DNA from: DATIYW01 sp035517415
GTDB taxonomy: Bacteria > Acidobacteriota > Thermoanaerobaculia > Thermoanaerobaculales > Thermoanaerobaculaceae
Direction: 5' to 3'
DNA: 5,358 nucleotides
Assembly: GCA_035517415.1 (NCBI GenBank)
Contig: DATIYW010000278.1
Span: 1-5,358, forward strand
Shown: in pieces, positions 1-5,358 of the stretch
Layout of the letters: each line of letters begins with the position of its first letter
Position numbering within the stretch: the first letter of the stretch is position 1
Notes under the pieces: generated by a model
Seen by the model: only the letters and a program-made list of their open reading frames with translations
What the model was told of the DNA's origin: nothing
Database searches by the model: none
Made by a program: the position numbers and the translations under genes

Positions 1-99
1 GGCGGTCGCGGCCGCCACGCCGGAAGTGGCTGAGTCCGGTACGGATGTCCCGCCCGCGGCGAGTGCCGCGACGGCGAGCAGGGTCGCTTGGACGAGCAT
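1..99 (-). CDS. Probable secreted or exported protein, N-terminal fragment (runs off the left edge)
   Basis: Only the first 33 codons are visible. The reading frame opens with ATG at 99 and has no stop up to base 1. The peptide starts MLVQATLLAVAALAAGG and continues with a Ser/Thr/Ala/Pro-rich stretch, which reads as a signal peptide: a hydrophobic core at about residues 2-15, then small residues suited to cleavage near 15-17. The n-region has no Lys or Arg, which is unusual. The start is well fixed: a GGAGGGGA Shine-Dalgarno sits 6 bases upstream, and the same frame read back from the ATG has no other ATG, GTG or TTG before it meets the E2 stop codon at 169-171. It lies 69 bases downstream of E2 on the same strand and could be co-transcribed. 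The mature protein is outside the window, so no function can be given. The alternative is a chance open frame, but the site plus hydrophobic start argue against that. Confidence 0.6.
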   Translation of the reverse strand, partial: MLVQATLLAVAALAAGGTSVPDSATSGVAAATA

Positions 100-105
100 G
101 GCTTC

Positions 106-113
106 TCCCCTCC
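106..113 (-). promoter_or_regulatory. Shine-Dalgarno of the left-edge secreted-protein gene
   Basis: Read on the minus strand this is GGAGGGGA, followed by 6 bases and then ATG at 99. Measured from the GGAGG core the gap is 9 bases. It is the main evidence that the left-edge frame is a real gene start. Confidence 0.6.
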
Positions 114-143
114 AGCGGGGAGCTACGCAAGAGGCTTGCCAGT

Positions 144-161
144 CCGGGTCTGCCGACCCGG
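144..161 (-). terminator. GC hairpin just past the E2 stop codon
   Basis: A perfect 7-bp stem (CCGGGTC with GACCCGG) encloses a 4-base loop. It begins 7 bases after the E2 stop. No run of T follows it on the minus strand, so it is not a textbook intrinsic terminator. It may protect the 3' end of the mRNA or act as a weak terminator between E2 and the secreted-protein gene. The stem is seen; the function is inferred. Confidence 0.4.
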
Positions 162-168
162 GCGCGAA

Positions 169-1638
169 TCAGCCGAGCTCGAACGCTCCGGCCTCGAGGC
201 TCGCCTTGATCACCGCCATGAACTGGTCCGCGGTCGCGCCGTCGACGAGACGGTGGTCGAACGAGAGCGCCAGGTAGACCATGTCGCGGATCGCGATCGC
301 CTCGCGGCCGAGCTCGTCGGCGACGACCACCGGGCGGCGATGGATGCCGCCGGTGGAGAGGATCGCGACGTTCGGCTGGTTGATGATCGGCAGCCCGTAT
401 AGACCGCCGTACGGCCCCGGATTCGTGATCGAGAACGTCGAGCCGCCGACGTCCTCGGGCTTGAGCTGCTTGTTGCGGGCCCGGGTCGCGAGGTCGGTGA
501 CGGTGCGCTGCAGGCCGACCAGCGACAGCTCCTCCGCGTGCCGCACCACCGGCACGATCAGCCCGTGCGGCAGCGCCACCGCCACGCCGAGGTTGACGTG
601 CCGGTGGTAGACGATGTCGTTGCCGTCGAGCGTCGCGTTGACGACCGGGAACGTCCGCAGCGCCTCGATCACGGCGGCGAGGAAAAACGGCGTGTAGGTG
701 AGCTTGAGGCCGTGGCGGGCCTCGAACGTCGCCTTCGCACTCTCGCGCAGCGCCACCACCCGGGACATGTCGACCTCGAACACGGTGTGGACGTGCGGCG
801 AGGTCCTCCGCGAGAGCACCATGTGCTCCGCGATCTTCTGCCGCATGACCGACATCGGCTCTCGCCGCTCGTCGCCGGCGAACGGCCCGGTGGGGCCCAG
901 CGTCGCTCCCGTGGCGTACGGGACGGTCGGCTTCGAGGTCCGCGCCGGCGCGGGGGCGGCGGGTGTCGGGGCGGGCGCCGGGGCGGGGCGCGCGGCACTC
1001 GCAGCGGGCGCGGTCGCGACCGCGGCGGCTGCACCACTGCGCTGACCCTCGACGAAGGCGAGGATGTCGTCCTTCGTGACCCGCCCCTGGAGGCCGGTGC
1101 CGGGGACCAGCGCGAGGTCGACGCTGTGCTCGGCGGCGATGCGGCGTACCAGCGGCGAGGAGCGGCGCCGCATGGCCTCGGCCTCGGACTCGCCGGCCGA
1201 GCTCGGCGCGGTTGGCGTCGCGGGCGCCGCCGGACTCGGCGCGGCGACCGGACGTGGCTGCGGCGCGGCGGCGACGGGCTCTCGGGGGGGAGCCGCGGCA
1301 GGCGCCGGTGCGGGTCGAGCCGGCGCGGGCTCGGCCGGCTTGGGCTCGACCGCCGAGGGCTGGGACGCCGCCTCCGGCGTGGGCGCCCCGACCGCCTCGC
1401 CCGCCTGGGCGATCACGCCGATCACGGTCTCCACCGCGACGGTCTGGCCGGGGCCCTTGAGGATCTTGGCGAGCGTGCCGGCGGCCGGCGACGGCACCTC
1501 GGCGTCGACCTTGTCGGTCGAGATCTCGAGCAGCGGCTCGTCCTTCGCGACCGCCTCGCCCTCGCCCTTGAACCAACGCACGATCGTGCCCTCGGTGATC
1601 GACTCGCCCATCTGCGGCATCACGACGTTGACCGGCAT
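169..1638 (-). CDS. Dihydrolipoamide acyltransferase (E2) of a 2-oxo acid dehydrogenase complex
   Basis: This is the core subunit that takes an acyl group from E1 on its lipoyl arm and passes it to CoA. From the ATG at 1638 it has 489 residues. Residues 3-76 are one lipoyl domain, with the lipoylated lysine at K43 in the motif STDKVDAE. A long Ala/Pro linker follows (about 80-153). Residues 155-197 are the peripheral-subunit-binding domain that docks E3 or E1 (RRRSSPLVRRIAAEH, then GTGLQGRVTKDDI). A second Ala/Pro linker leads to the catalytic domain from about 260, which ends with SFDHRLVDGA; H462 and D466 are the expected catalytic pair. A GTG 6 bases upstream (1644) is an alternative start; I prefer the ATG because family members usually begin at MP.NVVMPQMGES and neither start has a good Shine-Dalgarno. 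E3 lies directly upstream. Substrate is not decided: it could be the sucB, pdhC or bkdB type, since no E1 is adjacent. Confidence 0.95.
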   Translation of the reverse strand: MPVNVVMPQMGESITEGTIVRWFKGEGEAVAKDEPLLEISTDKVDAEVPSPAAGTLAKILKGPGQTVAVETVIGVIAQAGEAVGAPTPEAASQPSAVEPKPAEPAPARPAPAPAAAPPREPVAAAPQPRPVAAPSPAAPATPTAPSSAGESEAEAMRRRSSPLVRRIAAEHSVDLALVPGTGLQGRVTKDDILAFVEGQRSGAAAAVATAPAASAARPAPAPAPTPAAPAPARTSKPTVPYATGATLGPTGPFAGDERREPMSVMRQKIAEHMVLSRRTSPHVHTVFEVDMSRVVALRESAKATFEARHGLKLTYTPFFLAAVIEALRTFPVVNATLDGNDIVYHRHVNLGVAVALPHGLIVPVVRHAEELSLVGLQRTVTDLATRARNKQLKPEDVGGSTFSITNPGPYGGLYGLPIINQPNVAILSTGGIHRRPVVVADELGREAIAIRDMVYLALSFDHRLVDGATADQFMAVIKASLEAGAFELG

Positions 1639-1690
1639 ACCCACCCCCGCACCGCTATAAGCTCCAACTGCCCGATCTCATTTCCCGCTC

Positions 1691-1709
1691 CGCCGGTGAC
1701 GTACCGGCG
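1691..1709 (-). other. Hairpin in the lpdA-E2 spacer
   Basis: A perfect 7-bp stem (CGCCGGT with ACCGGCG) surrounds a 5-base loop, in the 116-base gap between E3 and E2. It lies about 50 bases before the E2 start. It could be part of a terminator or processing region after lpdA, or a protein-binding inverted repeat. No T-run is present. Function is unknown. Confidence 0.35.
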
Positions 1710-1736
1710 TACGAGCCGGGGCGCTCGACCTCCACG

Positions 1737-1753
1737 GCCCGGGACGCCCGGGC
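1737..1753 (-). terminator. GC hairpin abutting the lpdA stop codon
   Basis: A perfect 7-bp stem (GCCCGGG with CCCGGGC) with a 3-base loop starts one base past the lpdA TAG stop (1755-1757). It has no T-run after it, so read-through into the E2 gene is likely. It may stabilise the lpdA 3' end or tune the E3:E2 ratio; that role is inferred. Confidence 0.4.
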
Positions 1754-1754
1754 G

Positions 1755-3158
1755 CTAGACGTGGATCGCGGCCCCGCGCACCGCTTCGGCCGCCTCGTGC
1801 ACCGCCTCGTGCAGCGTCGGATGCGCGTGGATCGTGTGCACCAGCTCCTCGTCGGTCAGCTCCCCGCGCATCGCCGCTTCGGCCTCGGCGATCAGCTCGG
1901 TGGCGTGTGGGCCGACGATGTGCACGCCGAGGATCTCGCCGTAGCGCGCGTCGGCGACGATCTTCACGAAGCCGAGGCTCTCGCCGATGATCGCCGGCTT
2001 GCTGATCGCGGAGAAGGGGAACTTGCCGATGCGGATGTCGAGCCCCTTCTCCTTCGCCTGCGGCTCGGTGAGGCCGATCGAGCCCACCTCCGGCCAGCAG
2101 TAGGTGCACGACGGCACCTGGCCGTAGTTGATCGGCTGGGGGTGGGCGCCGGCGATGTGCTCGACCGCCAGGATCCCCTGCATCGAGGCGACGTGCGCGA
2201 GCCACGGCGTGCGCAGCAGGTCGCCGATCGCGTAGACGCCCTCCTCGGCGGTGCGGCAGAACTCGTCGACGACGATGCGCCCGCGCTCGATCTGCACCTT
2301 GGTCGACTCCAGTCCGATGCCCTTGAAGTTGGCGACCCGGCCGACCGCGAGCAGCAGGCGGTCGACCTCGAGCTGCAGCGTCTCGCCCTTGGCGGTGACG
2401 ACGCGCGCCGCCACCGTCGCCCCCGCGACCTTCGCCTCCTCGAGGCGCGCGCCGGTGTGGACCGTGATCCCCAGGCGCCGAAACGCCTTCTCGACCTCGA
2501 CGGAGACCTCCGGGTCCTCGAGCGGGAGGACGCGGTCGAGCAGCTCCACCACCGTCACCTGCGAGCCGAAGCGGGCGAAGATCGAGGCGAACTCCATCCC
2601 GACCGCGCCGGCGCCGAGGATGAGCAGGCGCGCCGGCACCTCGCCGAGCTCGAGGATCTGGTCGGAGTTGAGCACGCGGTCGCCGTCGGCGGCGAGGAAC
2701 GGCAGGTCGCCGCAGCGCGACCCGGTGGCGAGGATGACGTGCTTGGCGGCGAGTTTCTCCACCGTGCCGTCCGCCTTGGTCACCTCGACGACGCCCTTGC
2801 CCGCCAGCCGCGCCGTGCCCTGGACCCAGGCGACCTTGTTCTTGCGGAAGAGGAACTCGACCCCCTTCGAGTTCTTCGTCACCACCTTGCGCTTGTGGTC
2901 GTGCGCCGCCTTGAGGTCGAGGCGGACCTCGGAGGCGACGACGCCGAACTTCGCGCCGTCGCGCGCCTGCTGGAGCAGGTCCGCGGTGTGCAGCAGCGCC
3001 TTGGTCGGGATGCAGCCGCGGTGGAGGCAGGTCCCGCCGAGGAACGGGTCGCGCTCGACGACGACGGCGTCGAGCCCCAGCTGGCCGGCGCGGATCGCCC
3101 CGACGTAGCCGCCGGGTCCCGAGCCGATGATCACCAGGTCGTGCTGTGGATCTGCCAT
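1755..3158 (-). CDS. lpdA: Dihydrolipoyl dehydrogenase (E3)
   Basis: This FAD enzyme reoxidises the dihydrolipoyl group of E2 and passes the electrons to NAD+. The 467 residues match the usual family length. Order of parts: FAD-binding GSGPGG at 12-17; redox-active disulfide C44 and C49 in GGTCLHRGCIPTK; the ATGS segment at 144-147; NAD-binding GAGAVG at 182-187; second FAD motif AIGD at 310-313; and the C-terminal dimerisation domain with the active-site pair H446 and E451 in HAHPTLHE. All catalytic residues are present. One oddity is CTYC at 351-354, where many homologues have a Tyr-Thr-His sequence before PEV. The ATG at 3158 has a GGGAGG Shine-Dalgarno 9 bases upstream (3168-3173). E2 follows after 116 bases, so the two are probably one operon, but with E3 first and no E1 between or beside them. 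It may serve more than one lipoyl complex in the cell. Confidence 0.97.
   Translation of the reverse strand: MADPQHDLVIIGSGPGGYVGAIRAGQLGLDAVVVERDPFLGGTCLHRGCIPTKALLHTADLLQQARDGAKFGVVASEVRLDLKAAHDHKRKVVTKNSKGVEFLFRKNKVAWVQGTARLAGKGVVEVTKADGTVEKLAAKHVILATGSRCGDLPFLAADGDRVLNSDQILELGEVPARLLILGAGAVGMEFASIFARFGSQVTVVELLDRVLPLEDPEVSVEVEKAFRRLGITVHTGARLEEAKVAGATVAARVVTAKGETLQLEVDRLLLAVGRVANFKGIGLESTKVQIERGRIVVDEFCRTAEEGVYAIGDLLRTPWLAHVASMQGILAVEHIAGAHPQPINYGQVPSCTYCWPEVGSIGLTEPQAKEKGLDIRIGKFPFSAISKPAIIGESLGFVKIVADARYGEILGVHIVGPHATELIAEAEAAMRGELTDEELVHTIHAHPTLHEAVHEAAEAVRGAAIHV
1791..1814. repeat. Tandem 12-base repeat inside the lpdA 3' end
   Basis: Two adjacent 12-base units (cgcctcgtgcac and cgcctcgtgcag) differ at one base. 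They encode the LHEAVHEA stretch right at the catalytic HPTLHE motif, so the second HEA copies the first. Probably a by-product of codon choice on a conserved helix rather than a mobile or regulatory repeat. Confidence 0.5.
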
Positions 3159-3167
3159 CGCGCGCTG

Positions 3168-3173
3168 CCTCCC
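3168..3173 (-). promoter_or_regulatory. Shine-Dalgarno of lpdA
   Basis: GGGAGG on the minus strand, 9 bases before the ATG at 3158. It fixes the lpdA start, in agreement with the protein beginning a few residues ahead of the first FAD-binding strand. Confidence 0.6.
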
Positions 3174-3194
3174 GTCCGCTGCAAGCGGCGACTC

Positions 3195-3200
3195 ATTCTA
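3195..3200 (-). promoter_or_regulatory. Possible -10 element upstream of lpdA
   Basis: TAGAAT on the minus strand lies about 36 bases before the lpdA ATG, inside the only AT-rich patch of a very GC-rich spacer (3191-3205). The neighbouring CTAACTTAG (3198-3206) is a small inverted repeat. No convincing -35 box is seen at the expected distance, so this is a weak call resting on base composition and position. Confidence 0.25.
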
Positions 3201-3222
3201 ACTTAGCCCGCGGACGGCGAAC

Positions 3223-3257
3223 GCGCCGGCGGCGCAGAGCTTCGCCGCCGCCGGCGC
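3223..3257 (-). terminator. Strong 12-bp GC hairpin between the cupredoxin-like gene and lpdA
   Basis: Two perfect 12-base arms (3223-3234 and 3246-3257) flank an 11-base loop. It lies 45-80 bases past the stop of the cupredoxin-like gene and just before the possible lpdA promoter. It has no T-run, but it is the strongest stem in the window and its position suits a transcript boundary between the upstream pair and the lpdA-E2 pair. Confidence 0.45.
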
Positions 3258-3278
3258 ATCCCGGCGCGCAGTGACGCG

Positions 3279-3293
3279 GCCGGCGCTGCCGGC
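3279..3293 (-). other. Short GC hairpin past the cupredoxin-like stop codon
   Basis: GCCGGC occurs twice with a 3-base gap and can form a 6-bp stem, 8 bases after the TGA at 3302-3304. GCCGGC is itself a palindrome and common in such GC-rich DNA, so chance is a real possibility. Confidence 0.25.
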
Positions 3294-3301
3294 TCAGACG
3301 G

Positions 3302-3679
3302 TCACGGGCCGATGATCATCCGCGGCATCGAGCCGTGGGCGAAGCAGTTGTGGGCCTGGCAGTAGACCGCATAGGGGTAGTGTCGCGGCCCCTTCGTGGC
3401 GTGCTTCGGGCCGAGGAGCTTGAACGTCTTCCCGGCGCGCGTGCCGGGAACGCGCGACTCGTGCCGGCCCTTCAGCCCGGGGAAGACGGCGGGCGCCCAC
3501 GGCGGCGTCGGGAAGAACACGGTCAGCGGCCCGCACCCCTTGGCGGTCCTGAACGTGACCTCGCCGCCATACTCGAGGTGGACCACGCTCTGGTCCACGT
3601 TGCAGTACGGCTCACTCGAGTCCGGGTCCGGCGTGACGGTGATCGTGACCCGCTTGCGGTACTCGACCTTCTTGGCCAT
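3302..3679 (-). CDS. Small cupredoxin-like protein, function unknown
   Basis: 125 residues from ATG at 3679, with no signal peptide or membrane segment, so it is probably cytoplasmic unless exported by an unseen route. The beginning (MAKKVEYRKRVTITVTPDPD) and the alternating strands that follow (VVHLEYGGEVTFRT, then GPLTVFF) suggest a Greek-key beta sandwich. The C-terminus (YPYAVYC, then HNCFAHGSMPRMII) recalls the last copper-binding loop of plastocyanin-type proteins, with C107-x2-H110-x-C112-x2-H115-x2-M118. The usual early His ligand is not evident: GPLTVFF stands where plastocyanins have a Pro-His before the strand. Two more cysteines, C26 and C49, could form a disulfide or bind metal. 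The start is supported by AAGGAGG at a 9-base gap. It lies 98 bases downstream of the TPR gene on the same strand. It could be a metal-binding protein, a redox protein, or a structural beta-sandwich that has lost metal. The protein call is firm; the fold is inferred. Confidence 0.75.
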   Translation of the reverse strand: MAKKVEYRKRVTITVTPDPDSSEPYCNVDQSVVHLEYGGEVTFRTAKGCGPLTVFFPTPPWAPAVFPGLKGRHESRVPGTRAGKTFKLLGPKHATKGPRHYPYAVYCQAHNCFAHGSMPRMIIGP

Positions 3680-3688
3680 TTCGTCTCT

Positions 3689-3695
3689 CCTCCTT
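3689..3695 (-). promoter_or_regulatory. Strong Shine-Dalgarno that sets the start of the cupredoxin-like gene
   Basis: AAGGAGG on the minus strand with a 9-base gap to ATG at 3679. It decides against the longer in-frame start at 3781, which would add 34 Arg-rich residues of non-protein-like composition. Confidence 0.7.
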
Positions 3696-3777
3696 CGCTG
3701 CCTCCGCGGCCGAAACGGTGCGGGTCCCCGCCCGCGCCGTCGCCGCCGCAGATCACTCGTTCCGGTGGCCGTGAGGC

Positions 3778-5358
3778 TCATGATCGCCCCTGCTGGGCCG
3801 GGCCCTCGCGGTGCGCCTGGAGCAGCTTCGCGAGCCGCGGGTCGCCGCGCAGGCGGTCGAAGCCGGGCCGGCTCGCCACGTCGGCAGCCGGCAGGCCGAG
3901 CCCGAGCGCGGTGCCGATCCACGCGATCGCGCTGCCGGGATCGTCGAGGTCGGCGTAGGCGTCCGCGATCTGGATCGCCAGCTCTGGCTTCTTGCGCCCG
4001 TCCGCCTCGACCTGGCGGATCAGACGTAGCGCCTCCGGGCGGTCGTGGAGCAGGGCGTGGTAGCCCGCCAGATCGGCGAGCACCGCGGTGTCGTGGGGGT
4101 TGACCTCGAGCTGGCGGCGGGCGAGCTCGACCGCCCGGGCGACGTCGTCGCGCGCCTCGCGCTCGTGCCCGCCGAGCCAGTGGTAGGCGATGCCGAGGTT
4201 GCCCCACAGCAGGTAGTCGCGGTCGTCGATGGCGCGGGCGTGCTCGAACTTGGCGACCGCCTCGGCCCAGTTGCGCTCGGTGAACGCGAGCGTGCCGAGG
4301 TTGGAGTAGAGCACGTACGACGGGCGGATCGCGAGCGCCCGCTCGAACATCGCCCGCGCCTCGGCGTTGCGCGCGAGGGTGAAGTAGACGACGCCGAGGC
4401 CGTTGTAGCCCCAGAAGTTCTCCGGCGCGAGCGCGATCACGCGCTGGAACTGCGACTCCGCCTGGTCGTAGCGCCCATGGCGGGCGTAGAAGGTGCCGAG
4501 CCGGGTGTGCGCCAGCCAGTAGTCCGGCCTGAGGTCGATCGCCTGCCTGTAGGTCGCCTCGGCCGCATCGGTCCGCCCGAGCGCGTCGAGCGTCTGCGCC
4601 AGCTCGAGCAGTGCGGCGCCGCTCCGCGGGTCGAGCCGCAGGGCGAGCTGGAGCTCGCGCGCGGCGTCCTCGTACCTGCCGGTCGCGGCGTAGATCTTGC
4701 CTAGGGTGATGTGCGCCTCGGGCAGCCGAGCGGAGAGCTCCGCGGCGCGTCGCGCGCTCGCGGCGGCGGCCTCGACCAGGGCCGGCTCCTTCTTCCAGCC
4801 GTACAGCTCGAGGCGCGCCTCGGCGAGTCCGGCGTGCGCGAGCGCGAACGAGGGGTCGAGCGCGATCGCGCGCTCGAACAGGTCGGCCGCCTTCTGGGGG
4901 TCGCGCTCGCCCTGGTAGGTGCCGAGCGTGCCGCGCGCTTGGACGTACAGCTCGTACGCGGCCGGTACACTCGTGCCGCCCGCCTTGAGCTGCGTCTGGT
5001 CGGCGGTCCCGAGCTGGAGGTTGAGCATCTCCGCGATCGCGGCGACGACGCGGTCCTCCAGGCCGGAGACGTCCGCCTCGTCGCCCTCGATGACCTGCGA
5101 GCGGAGCTGGCGCAGGTTCGCGGTGTCGACCAGGTTGAGCGCGAGCCGGAGGCGGTCGCCGTCGCGCTGCACGCCGCCGGTGACCGCGAGGTTGACGCCG
5201 AAGGCGCGGCGCGCGGCGCCGGCGCTGTCGACCTTCTCGGCCCGCACCTCGCTCGCCGGGACGACCCAGAGCGTCTCGCGGAAGCGTTCGAACTGGGTCA
5301 GCGTGCTGGCGAGGATCTCGGTCAGGCCGTCGCAGAACGCGCGGTTGGCGGGGTCGTT
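3778..5358 (-). CDS. TPR-repeat protein, C-terminal part (runs off the right edge); possibly the tail of a Ser/Thr kinase or CadC-like sensor
   Basis: The frame is open from the right edge to the TGA at 3778-3780, giving 526 visible residues. A GTG at 5247 is an internal codon, not the start, because coding continues upstream (AFCDGLTEILASTLTQFERF, then WVVPASEVRAE). Visible residues 1 to about 120 match the TolB/FlgO-like region (DGLTE helix, then VTGGVQRDGDRLRLALNLVD) that precedes TPRs in CadC-like regulators, adenylate cyclases and bacterial Ser/Thr kinases. From about residue 135 to 490 there are around eight TPR units, with typical W/A-G-Y-A-P spacing, such as EAHITLGKIYAATGRYEDAA and AHTRLGTFYARHGRYDQAE. 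The end (RPGFDRLRGDPRLAKLL) is a capping motif common in this group. TPRs bind partner proteins. No membrane helix is visible. The output domain, kinase or DNA-binding, would lie beyond base 5358. The cupredoxin-like gene follows after 98 bases. Confidence 0.9.
   Translation of the reverse strand, partial: NDPANRAFCDGLTEILASTLTQFERFRETLWVVPASEVRAEKVDSAGAARRAFGVNLAVTGGVQRDGDRLRLALNLVDTANLRQLRSQVIEGDEADVSGLEDRVVAAIAEMLNLQLGTADQTQLKAGGTSVPAAYELYVQARGTLGTYQGERDPQKAADLFERAIALDPSFALAHAGLAEARLELYGWKKEPALVEAAAASARRAAELSARLPEAHITLGKIYAATGRYEDAARELQLALRLDPRSGAALLELAQTLDALGRTDAAEATYRQAIDLRPDYWLAHTRLGTFYARHGRYDQAESQFQRVIALAPENFWGYNGLGVVYFTLARNAEARAMFERALAIRPSYVLYSNLGTLAFTERNWAEAVAKFEHARAIDDRDYLLWGNLGIAYHWLGGHEREARDDVARAVELARRQLEVNPHDTAVLADLAGYHALLHDRPEALRLIRQVEADGRKKPELAIQIADAYADLDDPGSAIAWIGTALGLGLPAADVASRPGFDRLRGDPRLAKLLQAHREGPAQQGRS

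Noticed and set aside
1655..1660. TTATAG as a -10 box for a separate E2 promoter
   Set aside because: It would place the transcript start only about 10 bases before the E2 start codon, and no -35 box is present at a suitable distance.
538..1758. A 406-residue plus-strand open frame across E2
   Set aside because: It is the antisense shadow of E2 and the spacer: Arg/Gly/Asp-rich, with no recognisable domain, while the minus strand encodes a clear E2.
1761..3206. A 481-residue plus-strand open frame across lpdA
   Set aside because: It is antisense to a fully intact E3 gene and has the biased Arg/Ala/Asp/Leu composition of a GC-rich shadow frame.
3302..4207. A 301-residue minus-strand frame joining the cupredoxin-like gene to sequence inside the TPR gene
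   Set aside because: Only its last 125 residues look like protein. The upstream part is Arg/Pro-rich and overlaps the TPR coding frame out of register; the strong Shine-Dalgarno supports the internal ATG at 3679.
3778..5247. GTG at 5247 as the start of the TPR protein
   Set aside because: The same frame stays open to the window edge and the upstream residues (including DGLTE and VVPASE) fit the domain that continues across the GTG, so the true start lies outside the window.
1..5358. Search for CRISPR arrays, tRNA or rRNA genes, insertion sequences and attachment sites
   Set aside because: No regularly spaced direct repeats, no cloverleaf-like sequence with a tRNA TTCRANY core, no transposase-like frame and no terminal inverted repeats were seen.

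Overview
The window is a dense, strongly GC-rich bacterial segment in which every gene I can support lies on the minus strand. In transcription order (right to left) these are: the C-terminal part of a large TPR protein that runs off the right edge; a 125-residue cupredoxin-like protein without a signal peptide; dihydrolipoyl dehydrogenase (E3, lpdA); the acyltransferase (E2) of a 2-oxo acid dehydrogenase complex; and the first 33 codons of a probable secreted protein that runs off the left edge. Plus-strand open frames are GC-driven shadows.

Organism. GC-ending codons dominate and TPR-rich sensor-type proteins of this kind are common in Acidobacteriota and in some deep, GC-rich soil and sediment lineages. 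The visible N-terminal part of the TPR protein (a DGLTE motif, then VVPASEVRAE, then a Gly-Gly-Val-Gln-Arg-type strand) resembles the region that follows the kinase or winged-helix domain in such proteins. I suggest Acidobacteriota with modest confidence; nothing in the window proves it.

Layout. Bases 1-99 hold the start of the secreted protein; 100-168 a spacer with its ribosome binding site and a hairpin; 169-1638 E2; 1639-1754 a spacer with two hairpins; 1755-3158 E3; 3159-3301 a spacer with two hairpins and an AT-rich island that may hold a promoter; 3302-3679 the cupredoxin-like gene; 3680-3777 a spacer with a strong Shine-Dalgarno; 3778-5358 the TPR protein. No stretch above 300 bases lacks a gene.

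How the genes fit together. E3 and E2 belong to the same enzyme complex: E2 carries acyl groups on one lipoyl lysine and E3 reoxidises that lipoyl group with NAD+. The thiamine-dependent E1 is not beside them, so the substrate (pyruvate, 2-oxoglutarate or branched-chain 2-oxo acids) cannot be read from context. The TPR protein and the cupredoxin-like protein form a second, possibly unrelated pair upstream. The least ordinary item is the small cupredoxin-like protein, whose C-terminus carries a doubled Cys-x2-His pattern while the usual first histidine ligand of blue-copper proteins appears to be missing.
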